This document shows positions 45,640 through 56,332 of a stretch of DNA of 64,000 bases, piece by piece. Within the stretch, counting starts at the first letter, position 1. The number at the start of each line of letters is the position of its first letter. The DNA comes from Stereocaulon alpinum. Lineage: Eukaryota > Ascomycota > Lecanoromycetes > Lecanorales > Stereocaulaceae. Below the pieces are notes generated by a model. That model did no database searches. It worked only from the letters and a program-made list of their open reading frames with translations, and was not told the origin of the DNA. Made by a program: the position numbers and the translations under genes. Location of the stretch: positions 124,001 to 188,000 of the forward strand of contig JAEUBA010000025.1 in assembly GCA_018257865.1 (NCBI GenBank), read 5' to 3'.

Positions 45640-45845
45640 TTTATCCAACCTCGTAATCATTAACCCTCCAACCACCCCTCCAACCCCCTCTTCTTCCTCC
45701 GATTCTCCAACCCAGCAACCGCAAGCGCCGCCCTCTTCTTCCCTCCCTTCTCCTCCGCCCCCTTCCCCTCCTCTTTCCCACCCCCATCTCCCACCTCCCC
45801 CTTCTCCCCCTCCTCCCCCTCCTCCCCCTCCCCCTTACCCCCCGG
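45640..45845. repeat. Polypyrimidine/polypurine tract
   Basis: On the plus strand this is an almost uninterrupted C/T run with C-C-T-C-C repeats, longest from about 45740 to 45845, and partly mirror-symmetric. It lies over the 3' coding end of the macro-domain gene (purine-rich coding strand). Such tracts can form triplex (H-DNA) structures in vitro; no effect here is shown. Confidence 0.75.
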
Positions 45846-46584
45846 CCTAACAACACACATCCCAACCCCACCCCCCTCCAACACCCTCTTCGTCTCCCCC
45901 CACGGCACACCAAACAGTCCACTATTAATCCTCACAGCCCAGCACTCGCCTGGCACCTCTCTCCCTCTCTCCCCATCCTCTTCCCCACGTTCCCCATCCC
46001 CTTTCCCTTCCCCATCTCCACCCCCCTCCTCCCTACTCCCACTCTTCCTCAAACCCCCAACCTGCCTCCCCAAATCCTCCACCGCACGCCTTGTATTATC
46101 CAATATAACCTCAGCCTTCGAAACATTCCGCCCATACCCAGCACTCGTAAACAGGCACGCGATCCAATGCCCCTCTCCCTTCCCCTTCTCCTCCCCTCCT
46201 TCCGAGGGCGGGATCAGCAGCGTTGTCCCCACGAGCGAAGATTGGTAGGCTGCGAGTTTCGCTTTGGCTTTCGTATTCGTGGTATTAGAGTTGGGGTTCG
46301 TGGTAGTAGAGGACGGTGGATTGGATGGTATGGTCGGGGGTGGAGTGGTGCAGTGCGCATGGTAGATTTCATAAGCGGCTGGGTATTTCCTTTTGAATGC
46401 GAGAGCTACGCCTGCAGCCCAGGAGCCTCGGGCGTTGCAGGCGTCTATGGTTGGGGGTGGGAGGTTAGTCTTGTAGCTTATGAGAGTGTGGGGTGCATTG
46501 AGAGTGTGGGGCGTATTTACGGATTAGGACGCTGTTGGGCGGGGCGGAGAAGATGTCGCCGATGCGTTCTGTTATGATTGCCAT
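45660..46584 (-). CDS. poa1: Macro-domain ADP-ribose 1''-phosphate phosphatase-like protein
   Basis: Macro-domain enzymes of this type remove the 1''-phosphate of ADP-ribose left by tRNA splicing. Exon 1 is 46584-46521 and exon 2 is 46444-45660 (282 aa). The N-terminus reads MAIITERIGDIFSAPPNSVL, then the ligand loop HACNARGSWAAGVALAFKRK. Next come LVGTTLLIPP, WIACLFTSAGYGR and VRINSGLFGVPWGETKRVLE, matching the fungal Poa1-like family. A Pro/Thr/Asn-rich loop and two Glu/Gly/Lys-rich insertions make it longer than yeast Poa1 (177 aa). The C-terminal Glu/Gly/Lys stretch is encoded by a pure purine tract. Convergent with MTW1 (177 bp between stops) and tandem with a degenerate paralog upstream. 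Confidence 0.85.
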
Positions 46585-46933
46585 GGTGTGGGTTGTGTGG
46601 TGGGGATGCTAGAAGGGGGTTTGGGGTTGGCAGGATTTAGGATTTGCATCGTGGGCTCATACTCCGTTTGTGAGAAGGCTGATGGTGTATGGGTCAGTGG
46701 GTCAGTGGGTCTGGGTGCCAAGTATTTTACGTGCTCAAATCGTCTCAGAAAAATATGTGAGCTGTGTATTCTTTACGGCGACTTCACGTATATTGTAGGG
46801 CGAAATGCTAGGGTTTTGGTATAACAATAACAACACTAGCGTTCTGGGTATCTAAAACCCTATGAAATAACAAAAGCTTAGCAAAATGCTGTCGAACGTC
46901 TTGCAGGCCATCTTCCACCAATCTGACCTTACG

Positions 46934-47903
46934 TCATCTCTTCCATTGCCTGCGGTTTGCTGGACCCGCCTTGTTGTCGCCGCCCTGGTAGCCCTCGTAA
47001 TCTGGGTTAAGCCACAATCTCAGCCCCCTCACTGCATCGTACAATATAGCAGCCTCGTCTCCTACCGCTATCTCCTGGCCTAACACGGCTGCTCCATCCC
47101 CTGTCCTATTGGTGTTCTGTTCAGGGTCTATTCCTCCTGAGTCCGCTTTGTCGTAGCCCGCCTTCCCAGAAGTCGTCTTTTCATATTCCGAATACCAGGA
47201 AGGACCCCTTGGGAAATTCGGGCATAAAGAATCAAAAGACTCTCCGTCTCCAGAAAGCGTCTCTTCATGCTTCTTACCCAACCTGGCAACAGTCATAGCA
47301 TATCCACCCTGCTCCAGAATCCTCTTTGTCCACCCCCACGGAACACCGAACGCGCTGTTCAAGTGTATAGTATAGATCTCATTCGTGTCACTATCATTAG
47401 CCCTAGCATCAACCCAAGACTTCATACCAAGCTGCCTCTCCAAGTCCGCTAACGCAATTCTTGTATTCACGAGGATGTCATGGGGCGTCGAAATGTTGAA
47501 CCTACGCCCCTTGGACGTGAAGAGGTATGCAACATAGTGTTGTTTGTGCTCTTCGCTGCCACGTCGTGTAAAGTCTAGATCTAAATCGAAGGGAGAGTCG
47601 GAAAAGGGTTCCGGAGGCGGTACCAGATAAGTGGTACCGAGGCGCGAGGCTTGCCATGCCAACTTGCTCAGAGAATGGGGAGGATATTCGCACCACTGCG
47701 AGAGTTTGCCGTGGGCGCGGGGATATAAAGCCTTGAAGTCATCGAAGTAGTTTCCATCGGTGTCACAAGCATCTGATAGCATTATTTATGGTAGAGGAGG
47801 AACAGCTAAGGTACGTACTAAGTATGATACTTCTTGGGGGAATCTGGTAGGGTTCCGCACGAAGGTCAGGAAGTGGCTCTATCTCGGAGATCTTAACTTC
47901 CAT
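46934..47903 (-). CDS. Degenerate macro-domain paralog
   Basis: Exon 1 is 47903-47819 and exon 2 is 47772-46934 (307 aa). It aligns along its length with the neighbouring gene: SIILNACDTDGNYFDDFKAL against SVLIHACNARGSWAAGVALA, RLGTTYLVPP against LVGTTLLIPP, YVAYLFTSKGRRFN against WIACLFTSAGYGRN, ILVNTRIALADLERQLG against ILDNTRRAVEDLGRQVG, and HLNSAFGVPWGWTKRILEQG against RINSGLFGVPWGETKRVLEG. The glycine-rich ADP-ribose loop (GSWAAGVA) is replaced by D-G-N-Y-F-D-D-F, so normal ligand binding or catalysis is unlikely. The frame is intact over two exons with sound splice sites, which suggests selection continues. The C-terminal 90 residues are acidic and Gly-rich. Function unknown. It could be a regulator or a divergent nucleotide-binding protein. 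Confidence 0.8.
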
Positions 47904-48570
47904 AGCTGATCCTCTAAGAACATCTGCCCGGTTGATAATCTCTCTTGCTGATGCAACAAGGATGCATGCCTGGTTGATGAGTTGCGTCGCTGATATCAAA
48001 TGGTCACCTGCGATATTGATTTCTTCCATGGCTAATGCAGTAATCATGTCAAGAAGGAATAGTTGTAACAAGCTGCTTAATCTTCCGTCTTCGCCAATTG
48101 TATGTAGTATGTGATTTGCATGCCAAATGAGATGGATTCATGTTGACGAGTCGAACTGTAGACGGCAAGACCAAGGGTCTCGACAGCTCCTTCCTCATTC
48201 CATCCATAATGTCAGTTGCCATTGCTGCAGCGCTGTCTTGCAGCTCCTCCAGGAGCTTGATGTAAGGTAGGTTGATGGCGGTAGGTGCACAAGCATTGCA
48301 ACCGTTAGGCTAGGACGTCTAGAGCCAAAGCCAATCTGTCTCCTCACAAGGCTAGGATCCTTCCCCGCATATTTTACGACGATCCTTGGCTTTGACTGGT
48401 CCCAACTCATGTCACTTGTCTGCGAATACCACCAGCCAAAGATGGCAGGTCCCTATGCCGTCATCGTCTGCCGCCGACTTATCTCATGCTCTTCGGAACT
48501 GCCTTTCTACTCGAAAGGTCGCACGTTCCTCAGTTCGCGATACCTTCAGAAGCCACCTTCGTATTTTTAG
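47904..48570. other. Divergent intergenic region, macro paralog / MFS transporter
   Basis: 667 bp between divergent starts at 47903 (-) and 48571 (+). An in-frame upstream ATG for the macro paralog exists (48071), but the added residues have no homology to the neighbour. Nothing else seen. Confidence 0.4.
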
Positions 48571-50288
48571 ATGGCTACATCGCAGATCAGAAGCTATGGC
48601 GACGACGACGACGACAACAAAATGGCAGAGCACGTTTTTGATACTTCGCTCGACAAATCCACCACTACAGGAACCAAGAGACAGCCACCCGAGCTTATCA
48701 GAGACCTCTCTCCCGAGGAGCGCCACCGTCTGGAGAAGGCATTGGTTCGCAAGATCGACTTCAGACTCCTGCCTATGATCATTCTCATGTACATCATGAA
48801 CTATCTCGACAGGAACAACATCGCCGCAGCGCGCTTGGCAGGTCTCCAAGCTCCACGATCGAAAGGAGGGTTGAACCTTACGAGCACCCAGTACTTGACG
48901 GCCCTCAGTATCTTGTTTGTCGGATACCTCCTCATGCAGATACCATCAAATCTATTCCTCAACAAGATCGGAAAGCCGGCTCTATACCTGCCAACCGTCA
49001 TGATTGTATGGGGTGTCATTTCCGCTGCTACAGCTGGAGCCCACAGTTACGGTGGCTTGATCGCTATCAGGTTTTTCCTCGGTTTTGTCGAAGCTGCATA
49101 CTTCCCAGGCTGCTTATTCTACCTGTCTTCCTGGTACACAAGGTCAGAGCTGGGTTTTAGGATAGCTCTACTCTACTCGGGCTCACTGCTATCTGGGGCG
49201 TTCTCGGGCTTGATATCTGCTGGTATTACAAATGGCTTAGATGGAGCGCGAGGACTTCGAGCTTGGCGCTGGCTATTCATCATTGAGGGTGTCGTTACTA
49301 TTTTCATCGCATTCTTGGCCTACTTGACGCTGCCAAATTTCCCAAGAACGACGAGCTGGCTTACGGAGAATGAACGACAGTTGGCTATTTGGAGGTTAGA
49401 TGAGGATATTGGGGAGGACGATTGGGTCGACTCGAAGCAGCAGACTTTCTTCCATGGGATGAAGCTCGCTTTCCAGGATTTTAAGATGTGGATTTTGGTA
49501 TGTATCGAGGAACAATGTCTCGAAATGGTGCTGACGAGGCACAGATGGTAATTCTATTCGGCTTCGTCGCCTCGGGGACAGTGACCAACCTCTTCCCCAC
49601 CGTCGTCAAAACTCTCGGCTACTCAAGCGTCATTTCCCTCCTGCTTACCGTGCCTCCGTACATTCTCGCCGTCATCACCACCTTCCTCAACGCCTGGCAC
49701 GCCGACAAAACAGGCGAGCGCTACTTCCATGTCACTTTGCCGCTCTACTTCGCGGTCGTAGCCTACATAATCGCCGCAACCACAACCTCAGTTGGTCCAA
49801 GATACTTTGCTATGATGTTGATGCCCGCTGGGGTCTACACGGGATATGTGGTCGCTTTGGGCTGGATATCAAATACGCTGCCTAGGCCACCTGCCAAGGT
49901 AGCCCATCCACTCCTACTAGCTCGTGACCTTTGCTAATCCTCTGGTTCAGCGTGCCGCTGCTCTCGCAGCTATCAATGCCGTCTCAAACTGCTCGTCCAT
50001 CTACGCGTCTTATATGTATCCTGAGGGTGCAGGACCACGCTACAGTAAGCCCTTCTCCATATTGCACTACCACTGGTACAAGATCCATTCTAACAAATCT
50101 CAGTTGTCGCAATGGCAGTGAATTGCGTGATGGCCTTCATGGCTATATGCATGGCTACTGTACTCCGCTTCCACCTTGTAAGCCTTAACAAAAAGCTCGA
50201 TCGAGGCGAGCCTGTCAAAGGCGCTATTTCTGTTGGAGAAGCGGTTCCGGGAGAGGCGGTTCGAAGGGGATTCAGATTTGTCCTATGA
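48571..50288 (+). CDS. MFS transporter, Dal5-like anion:cation symporter family
   Basis: Plasma-membrane proton symporter of the ACS family (allantoate, nicotinate, pantothenate and similar organic anions). Exons 48571-49497, 49545-49898, 49951-50044 and 50104-50288 give 519 aa. The family features are in order: KIDFRLLPMIILMYIMNYLD, RNNIAAARLAG, then LFVGYLLMQIPSNLFLNKIG, ARGLRAWRWLFIIEGVVTIF and FLAYLTLPNFP at the central loop. The second half includes LFGFVASGTVTNLFPTVVKTL, VVALGWISNTLPRPPAKRAA and NAVSNCSSIYASYMYPEGAG. Twelve hydrophobic segments fit the fold. The substrate cannot be read from sequence. The C-terminal tail is cytosolic and basic. The next 2.6 kb downstream holds no gene. 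Confidence 0.9.
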
Positions 50289-52927
50289 TCTTTACGACGT
50301 GATATCCCATTGCCTCTCTTGTAGGATAGCTATAGCTATCTACACCTCAGATCGAGGCTAGCGAGTTCGAAATGTATTAGCATGACAATCGATACGTTAG
50401 GAAACTAAATGGTTTCTCATCCTGTGGACCAGCTGGATAGACAATCTACGGATCCTCCTCTGCATTTCGAATGTCCTTACTCTCCGCCCGCTCTCTTTCA
50501 CACAAACTGTCATCCGCATCCGTGACTTCGATCAAGCGTACCGAAACCTTACTTCAAGCTCTCTCACTCCCAGACATCTAAGTCACAAAGAGCCCAAGCC
50601 ACTATCTTCATATCTCACACACGCACAAACAGATCAACATGCTCCTTAAGCTACGTACCTCACATGATTGCTAGGTTCGAGCACTATCTACAACCAACAT
50701 CCTTTAATATCTCTCTAGATAGTCATAGAGCCAGCTAGGAATTGCGATTTCTGGATACTGGGTGAGATGGTCAAGAGAGGGAGTCGAGCCCCAAATTGTC
50801 AGTAGGCGCTAAAGTGGCTCCTTTGGGGCGCTGGATCATACCGAGAGCCGATAGAATCTGAAGATCTAATTTGGCACCCGGGCGACCAGCTTAAGGCCTT
50901 GGTAATGGGCGTATTTAGTGGGCTTAACAACTAGAGGGGAAACAGCGAGCACTAGGGGTGAATCCTTCTATGGGCGGCCGCCCGTAAGCTACGGTAGGGA
51001 AGGTGCGGGCCGCGCCCTGGAAACCTACCTACCTTACCTTAGGTACTGTACGGAGTACAGTAAGGCACCAAGGAAGCCAAGACCCCCACAGCCCAAGCCC
51101 GACTCCGCCGAGTCAGCCCTTAAAGTTGCCAAGACTATCAAAGAGTTGCGATTGTTTTTTACCAATATGAACACTATCTACATCGTTATCGTGATTGTTC
51201 CACGAAGCACTCCGCCCTGGGCGAACTTCGGAGAGCTTCGTGTGGGACGAAGTTTCGTCTAATCGCACCAGATTGCGTGCTCGCAGCGAGCTCACGGGTC
51301 CAGCGATCTCACCATGTCGATTCAGGCGCCCTGCAGATCAAGCCAAGAATGCTGAGATACGCGGAGCGACCCTGTTAAGGTGATGAAGTCGAAAAATTGG
51401 AATGGACAAGCTCACTGTTGCTCGGTGGTTGCAACAGGCCCCCGAAAGGAGGAGTTTTTGCGAGCGCATATGGTGTGGCGAGGTAGTTGTCACACGGCAA
51501 GTACCCGTCTCATGCATGTACAGTGTACGCTGAGGCACAGCATGATAGTCCTTTTGGTGGGGTTCATGCACGTCGCTCTGCGCAGCAGTATAGAGCTGAG
51601 CCGTTACTACCGTTTGTTCAACCTGAGTAAGTTGGGGAAAAGGCTGTACAAATCTGCAGGCTGGCCGATGGAAGTAGATGTTCCCGTCCCTTGTTGTCTA
51701 TGCCACTGCGCGACACAAAGACAATTCGGCCAGTCGTTGACAACAAGGGAAATCGCGCCGACTTGGCCTTTGAAGAACCCATTCAGGGACCTTTCATATT
51801 CGATCTCCACTCTCATCATATCTGATTGTCTACACCGGAGAGCAAGATTTGTCACTGCCCTGGAACAAAGACTCCCCACGTTGGTTACACCTTAAAACGT
51901 TGTCCTGCCTCAACTGTAACATCACGCGAGGTGATTACCGACGGAGATGCTGCAAGTCATGCCTGACTTGCGCAATGTAAGTTGAAGCAATCTTTCGGGC
52001 ACAATGACAAGAAGAGGCAGATGGAAGCCAACAAGAAGCGACCCTACGCGAAAACCGTTGCATCCATTTCGAACAAGAAGCTGCACCAAGTCCGCTTTCT
52101 AAAGTTCTGGATTTCATACGCCGCTATGTCCCGCCTCTTGGCGTCTCGACAAGTAACGTACCAGGTCTTCTGAGTGGACACCCTGTTCTATTACCCGTAG
52201 ACTTCCGATTGGAAAAGTCGCAAGTCAGTCAACGGGCCTCAAGCGTGCTCAGCATCATACAACAGCAGCTCCTGCGTGACTTCTTCCCCACACCATCTGG
52301 ACTTTGAACGGCTGCAGTGTGACGTTTGTTAGCCAACCAAAGGGTAGATCTGTCTCGAATTTTCAAGGTGTCCCATTCTCAATCCATGTCCCCACTTTCC
52401 CGAAGCTAGGGTACAGTATCCGCTCCGAACAGCCTAAGAGATCTCGTTACGTCCATGCCACAGAGTTGATGGTCTCAACCCGTAGTGCTGACAGCCTACA
52501 TTGACGATCGGTTTGATGCAATGCTTTGTCGACCCTCTGGAGAAATTGATGGTATCTATGACACTGCAATGCTAAACCATGCCACATCGCAAGATATACC
52601 GTTCTAGATTCGGCAAAGTCTAATGTTCCTGATCATCGCTAGTAACCGGGATGGAGGTTTCAACCCACCATATACATCTTCCGGCGGAGAGGCACAGCTT
52701 CTTGCACTATGCGGAGTAGAGAAGGACTTGCACTCACCGACAGGGCAAGGAGGTCTGATACGCCAAAGCAGCCTTACAGCTGCCTTCTACGATGACGCTT
52801 CAATGACATCTCTACCCTCTTGTCCCTTCGTCCTTAAATGACAACTAAGATCCGTCAATTTGATGTACCCGAGGCTTTCTCATAGCTCGCGAGCGAGCCG
52901 AGTCACAGGCTAGGGAGATACATAGGA
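50289..52927. other. Gene-free stretch with one perfect short palindrome
   Basis: About 2.6 kb. The longest open frame (51380-51895, +, 171 codons from a GTG followed by ATG) has no signal peptide, domain or splice pattern I recognise. Near 51045 a GC-rich patch contains CTGTACGGAGTACAG, an inverted repeat with a 3-base loop, inside a wider CCTTAC...GTAAGG pairing. Words like GTACGGAGTAC are scattered in many fungal intergenic regions. No transposon ends identified. Confidence 0.4.
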
Positions 52928-54398
52928 ATGGCATTGACCCCTCCCCCAGGTGTCATACCTAACTATGACAACACAAGCTCTTTACATCCAGAGATCATCG
53001 CTACTGTAATCCTCTCTTTCACGTTGACGACCATTTTCACCGCAGCACGGCTACTCGCCAAGCGATCGTTCTCGCCGTGGACTCTTGAGGACTGTAAGTA
53101 CAAGTTGCTCAAGATTGATCCGTCATGCAGCTGATGAATCCCATGCTCAGACGTCCTCATCGTTGCCTGGGTAAGCAAGCTGGTCCCGGCAACGAATCTA
53201 GGGATATGGCTGCGAAGGACGTTGCGCTGAAGCTCTACAGGGTTGTAATGTCGCTATGGGTTCTATTAGTCTAGTCCAGGGCGAGATGGGACTGGGCCGT
53301 CATTCCTGGGACATCAATTTGTCAGATGCGGTCACGCTATCGCATGTCAGCCAACACCGGCAGAACTTATAAACAAAGCACATCATGCTGACGGGATGAA
53401 GATGGGCTGGATTGCGGAGCTGGCATACGGTCCCTTCATCTGGTTTGCAAAAACCGCGGTCCTTGTTCAGCTCATGCGCATCTTTACGCCAAACAAGTCT
53501 GGGCCCGTGTACTGGACCATACATGCTCTCATTTGGGGAAATTTCGCAGTCTACACTGGGCTCTTCTTCGCTATTGCTTTCGAGTGTTCTCCTCAGGACA
53601 AGATCTGGAACCCGCGCATTTCCGGAGGCAAGTGCCTAGAAAGGAATATCATACTATTCGTCAACGGACCTGTGAACACCATCTCTAATCTACTTATCCT
53701 CCTGCTTCCTATATGGGCAGTATGGCATCTTCGTCTCGAATTAAAGCGTAAAGTCTGGATTACCGCTATCTTCGCCACAGGAGTAAGGTAAGGTCCTGTC
53801 TCGCAGCCCCTTTACGCATCTTGTTCGATCACAACTAAGCAAGCATACCACGCTAATCAATCTTACGGATTAGTGGTTTGGTGGCCAGCATCTGTCGCAT
53901 GGTTTATACTACACGCCTTTGCTTCTACAACTCAGACGAATTGTATGTCGGAGGGCAGGCCCAATTGTGGGCGTAAGTTTTGATCCCACGCACTCCTCTC
54001 TATCTATTCACCAAATCATCAGCTTTAACAGTCCATTTTCTAAATTTTGGAACAGACTCGCCGAGATGGCAGCCATCATCCTCTGCACCTGCTTCCCCAT
54101 GATGCCGCGCTTCTTCATCTGGATCTACAGCAAGTACCGCAGCCCTCAAATTCAAAGTCCCGCACCATCACCCTACCACCCGCATGGTAAATCTGGGTCT
54201 GTGCTACTGGCAAAAGCTGGAGTTGGCAAGCATGTCGCAAAGCCTGGGGAGTCGTATGCGCAGATTGAAGAGAACGATGGTGGGCCGATGGGGTGGTGGG
54301 ATAGGTATACTGGGCCGGGTATACAGAAGACTGTCAGTATTGAGTTGACGAGACATGATGCGGCTCCGAGTGAAGCGGGGCCATCGGTGATGGTATGA
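52928..54398 (+). CDS. Fungal-rhodopsin-domain integral membrane protein (PTH11-like)
   Basis: Six exons join in frame: 52928-53093, 53151-53170, 53241-53345, 53402-53787, 53874-53972 and 54056-54398 (372 aa). They reconstruct the seven-helix layout of the fungal rhodopsin domain. The N-terminal helix is IIATVILSFTLTTIFTAARL, then WTLEDYVLIVAW, GEMGLGRHSWDI, FIWFAKTAVLVQLMRIFTPN, ALIWGNFAVYTGLFFAIAFE, NTISNLLILLLPIWAVWHLR and VWITAIFATGVSGLVASICR. The conserved CSP/C pair after helix 4 is present (FECSPQDKIWN ... GGKCLER). Relatives are often called PTH11-like; ligand and role are unknown. The cytosolic tail is about 100 residues. Exon 2 is only 20 nt and the donor of exon 3 (GTCAGC) is non-standard, so that junction is least certain. 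Confidence 0.8.
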
Positions 54399-54943
54399 GC
54401 ATATTTGGTAATGTGAAGTGGGCGTGATAACGGTACAGCTGGCGAAAAGATACGATACAATTGAAAGTCAACATACAAAGATCCGTTACAGTTACGTTAA
54501 TGGAAACAAGCGCCCTCACCTCCTCTCCGATCGAGACCCGAAATCCCAGAGCAGATGTCACCAGCAGAGGGAGCCCAGCATTCTTGAGAGCAACTTCTCG
54601 CTTCGTGGACAGAGGCTGGCAACATAGATTCCAATAGCGATCGGCAATACTTATTCCGTCGACCTCTTAAAACCTCGTTTCAGGGGCTGAATGGTGGCAG
54701 CCTTTGGGTCGTGATGTTCACAATAGAGTTACTCCAAACGTGCTTGACTGAACCTTCTTCAAGATCTACACGCTTGTTCCTCAGATCTTGATGAACCTCC
54801 TAATCTACAAAGATATTTGTTCTATCAGGCTATTGTATACTCACACGATGTTAGAGTTCGGCAGTTGTTGGTTTTTTCCTGCCAAGCCACGAGGTGTTAG
54901 GTCAGCGGTCGAAGGCTCTTAACCTTCCCACCCACCACACCAC
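54399..54943. other. Convergent intergenic region
   Basis: About 545 bp between the convergent rhodopsin-domain gene and the minus-strand gene ending at 54944. No gene or repeat seen. Confidence 0.45.
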
Positions 54944-56035
54944 CTACCTCGCCCCCCCACCCCCACCCACCCCATCCCCCCTCGGCCCCAACCGCCTAAC
55001 ATACCCCTCCCCAACCTCCACCCCCTGATACCTAAACCCAAACTCCACCTCCTCAAACCTGCGCTGCTGAAACGTCATATCCCCCCACAACATCTTCATC
55101 CCCAGCGTCACTACATCATACCGTAACACCTGCGGACTATCCTCTAATCCATTGACGTGGAAAACTAGATTCGCTTCTGCGGAGACGGCGTCGAGGGTGC
55201 GGCAGGGTGCGAGGCGGCCAGCGGCGGAGGCTATGAGGAGGCCCGTCAGGATGGATGTGAAGAGGTCGCGGGAGTTTATGCGGGATGTGGGCGTGGTGAA
55301 GGTGTAGGTTAGGATTAGGTCGTGGGAGTGGAGGGTTATTGTTAAGGGGGAGGGTAGGGGGATGGGGGGCGGGGGATCTTGGGGGTTGGGGGTGCTGGGT
55401 AGGGTGCTGGGGTCGTCGTCCTCCTCCACGGAGATAGGAAGAAGAAGAGTATTGCCGTATCCGTCCACAGTCGCCGGAACCGGCACCGGTAACTGCTCAA
55501 TAGTAACATTCCCCACCACCCTCCCATCAACAAAACACTTCACCATCATCTGACAAAACTCGCTATCCTGAGCCATCTTCAATACCCCGTGATATATCCC
55601 AAATGCAACATGGCTCGTCCTGAACAGCGGTAGTCGCCGCCCGAATTCTTTCTGGACGAGGATCCAGATGTGCCAGCCGGCTGTGAAGGGCGTTTTGGGT
55701 TCTGTCCAGGGGGAATTCCAGGTGTAGTTGTTGGAGAGGAGGTAGAGGGTTAGGATGGTGGAGTGGTAGACTGCTAGGGGGTTTAGGGGGGCGTGGGGGT
55801 TGTAGGATATTTCGAGGTGGTAGCCGGGGGGTGCGGGGGGGAGGGGGGTTGTGAGGCTGGGATATGCTATCATTGGGGGGGTTTGTACTGTGGGATTTAT
55901 GGAGGGGCCTTACTTTGTTGGGATTATGAGGTTGGGGGATGTCGAGGTTGTGGGGAGTTGGGGTTGGATTTGTAGGGCGTGGATGATGGAGACTTGCTTG
56001 AGGAGGATTAGGAGGCGGAAGATGAGGTGGTTCAT
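54944..56035 (-). CDS. Hypothetical secreted-type protein, first junction disturbed
   Basis: The main exon (55873-54944, 309 codons) encodes a conserved-looking protein: YHLEISYNPHAPLNPLAVYH, WHIWILVQKEFGRRLPLFRT, HVAFGIYHGVLKMA, then a Pro-rich linker and LTITLHSHDLILTYTF. Upstream, a frame from 56035 (MNHLIFRLLILLKQVSIIHA) looks like a signal peptide and ends ...LIIPTK at a GTAAGG donor. Joining that donor to the nearby acceptors (GATAG at about 55867, CACAG at about 55885) gives the wrong phase for the main exon. Either a different splice site is used, the main exon begins at its own ATG, or an indel in the run of seven G at about 55875-55881 has broken the gene. No named family recognised. 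Confidence 0.5.
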
Positions 56036-56332
56036 TGTGCGAGGATAAGGGATGGCTTGATGTGATTTGACCCCTTCACAGAATAGGTAGGCCTTGGCTT
56101 GGAGGTAAGAGTGCATGCTGTCGTTATCGTGGAGGCGGAAGATCGATGACGTTGCGCATGTCGCGACTTTTCTTCTGGCGAGGATTGGTGGCGCTTCGAA
56201 TCTTGACGTAGCTTCCGATGTGGGGAGAGATGGATATGTAAGCGCTGCCGCAGAGTGATGGAGATTTTATATGTGTATGCTCTTGCTTCCTGGTGGTCGA
56301 AATAGTCGAACGGGGCTCTCTTCAGGCTCGTG
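56036..56332. other. Intergenic
   Basis: About 300 bp between two minus-strand genes. It should contain the promoter of the downstream gene and the 3' UTR of the upstream membrane-protein gene. No further feature seen. Confidence 0.35.

Noticed and set aside
45593..45850. Pro/Ser-rich 85-codon plus-strand frame
   Set aside because: Antisense of the purine-rich 3' end of the macro-domain gene; pure compositional artefact.
51380..51895. 171-codon plus-strand frame in a gene-free region
   Set aside because: The codon pattern looks random, with no signal peptide, domain or splice signals; kept only as a note.
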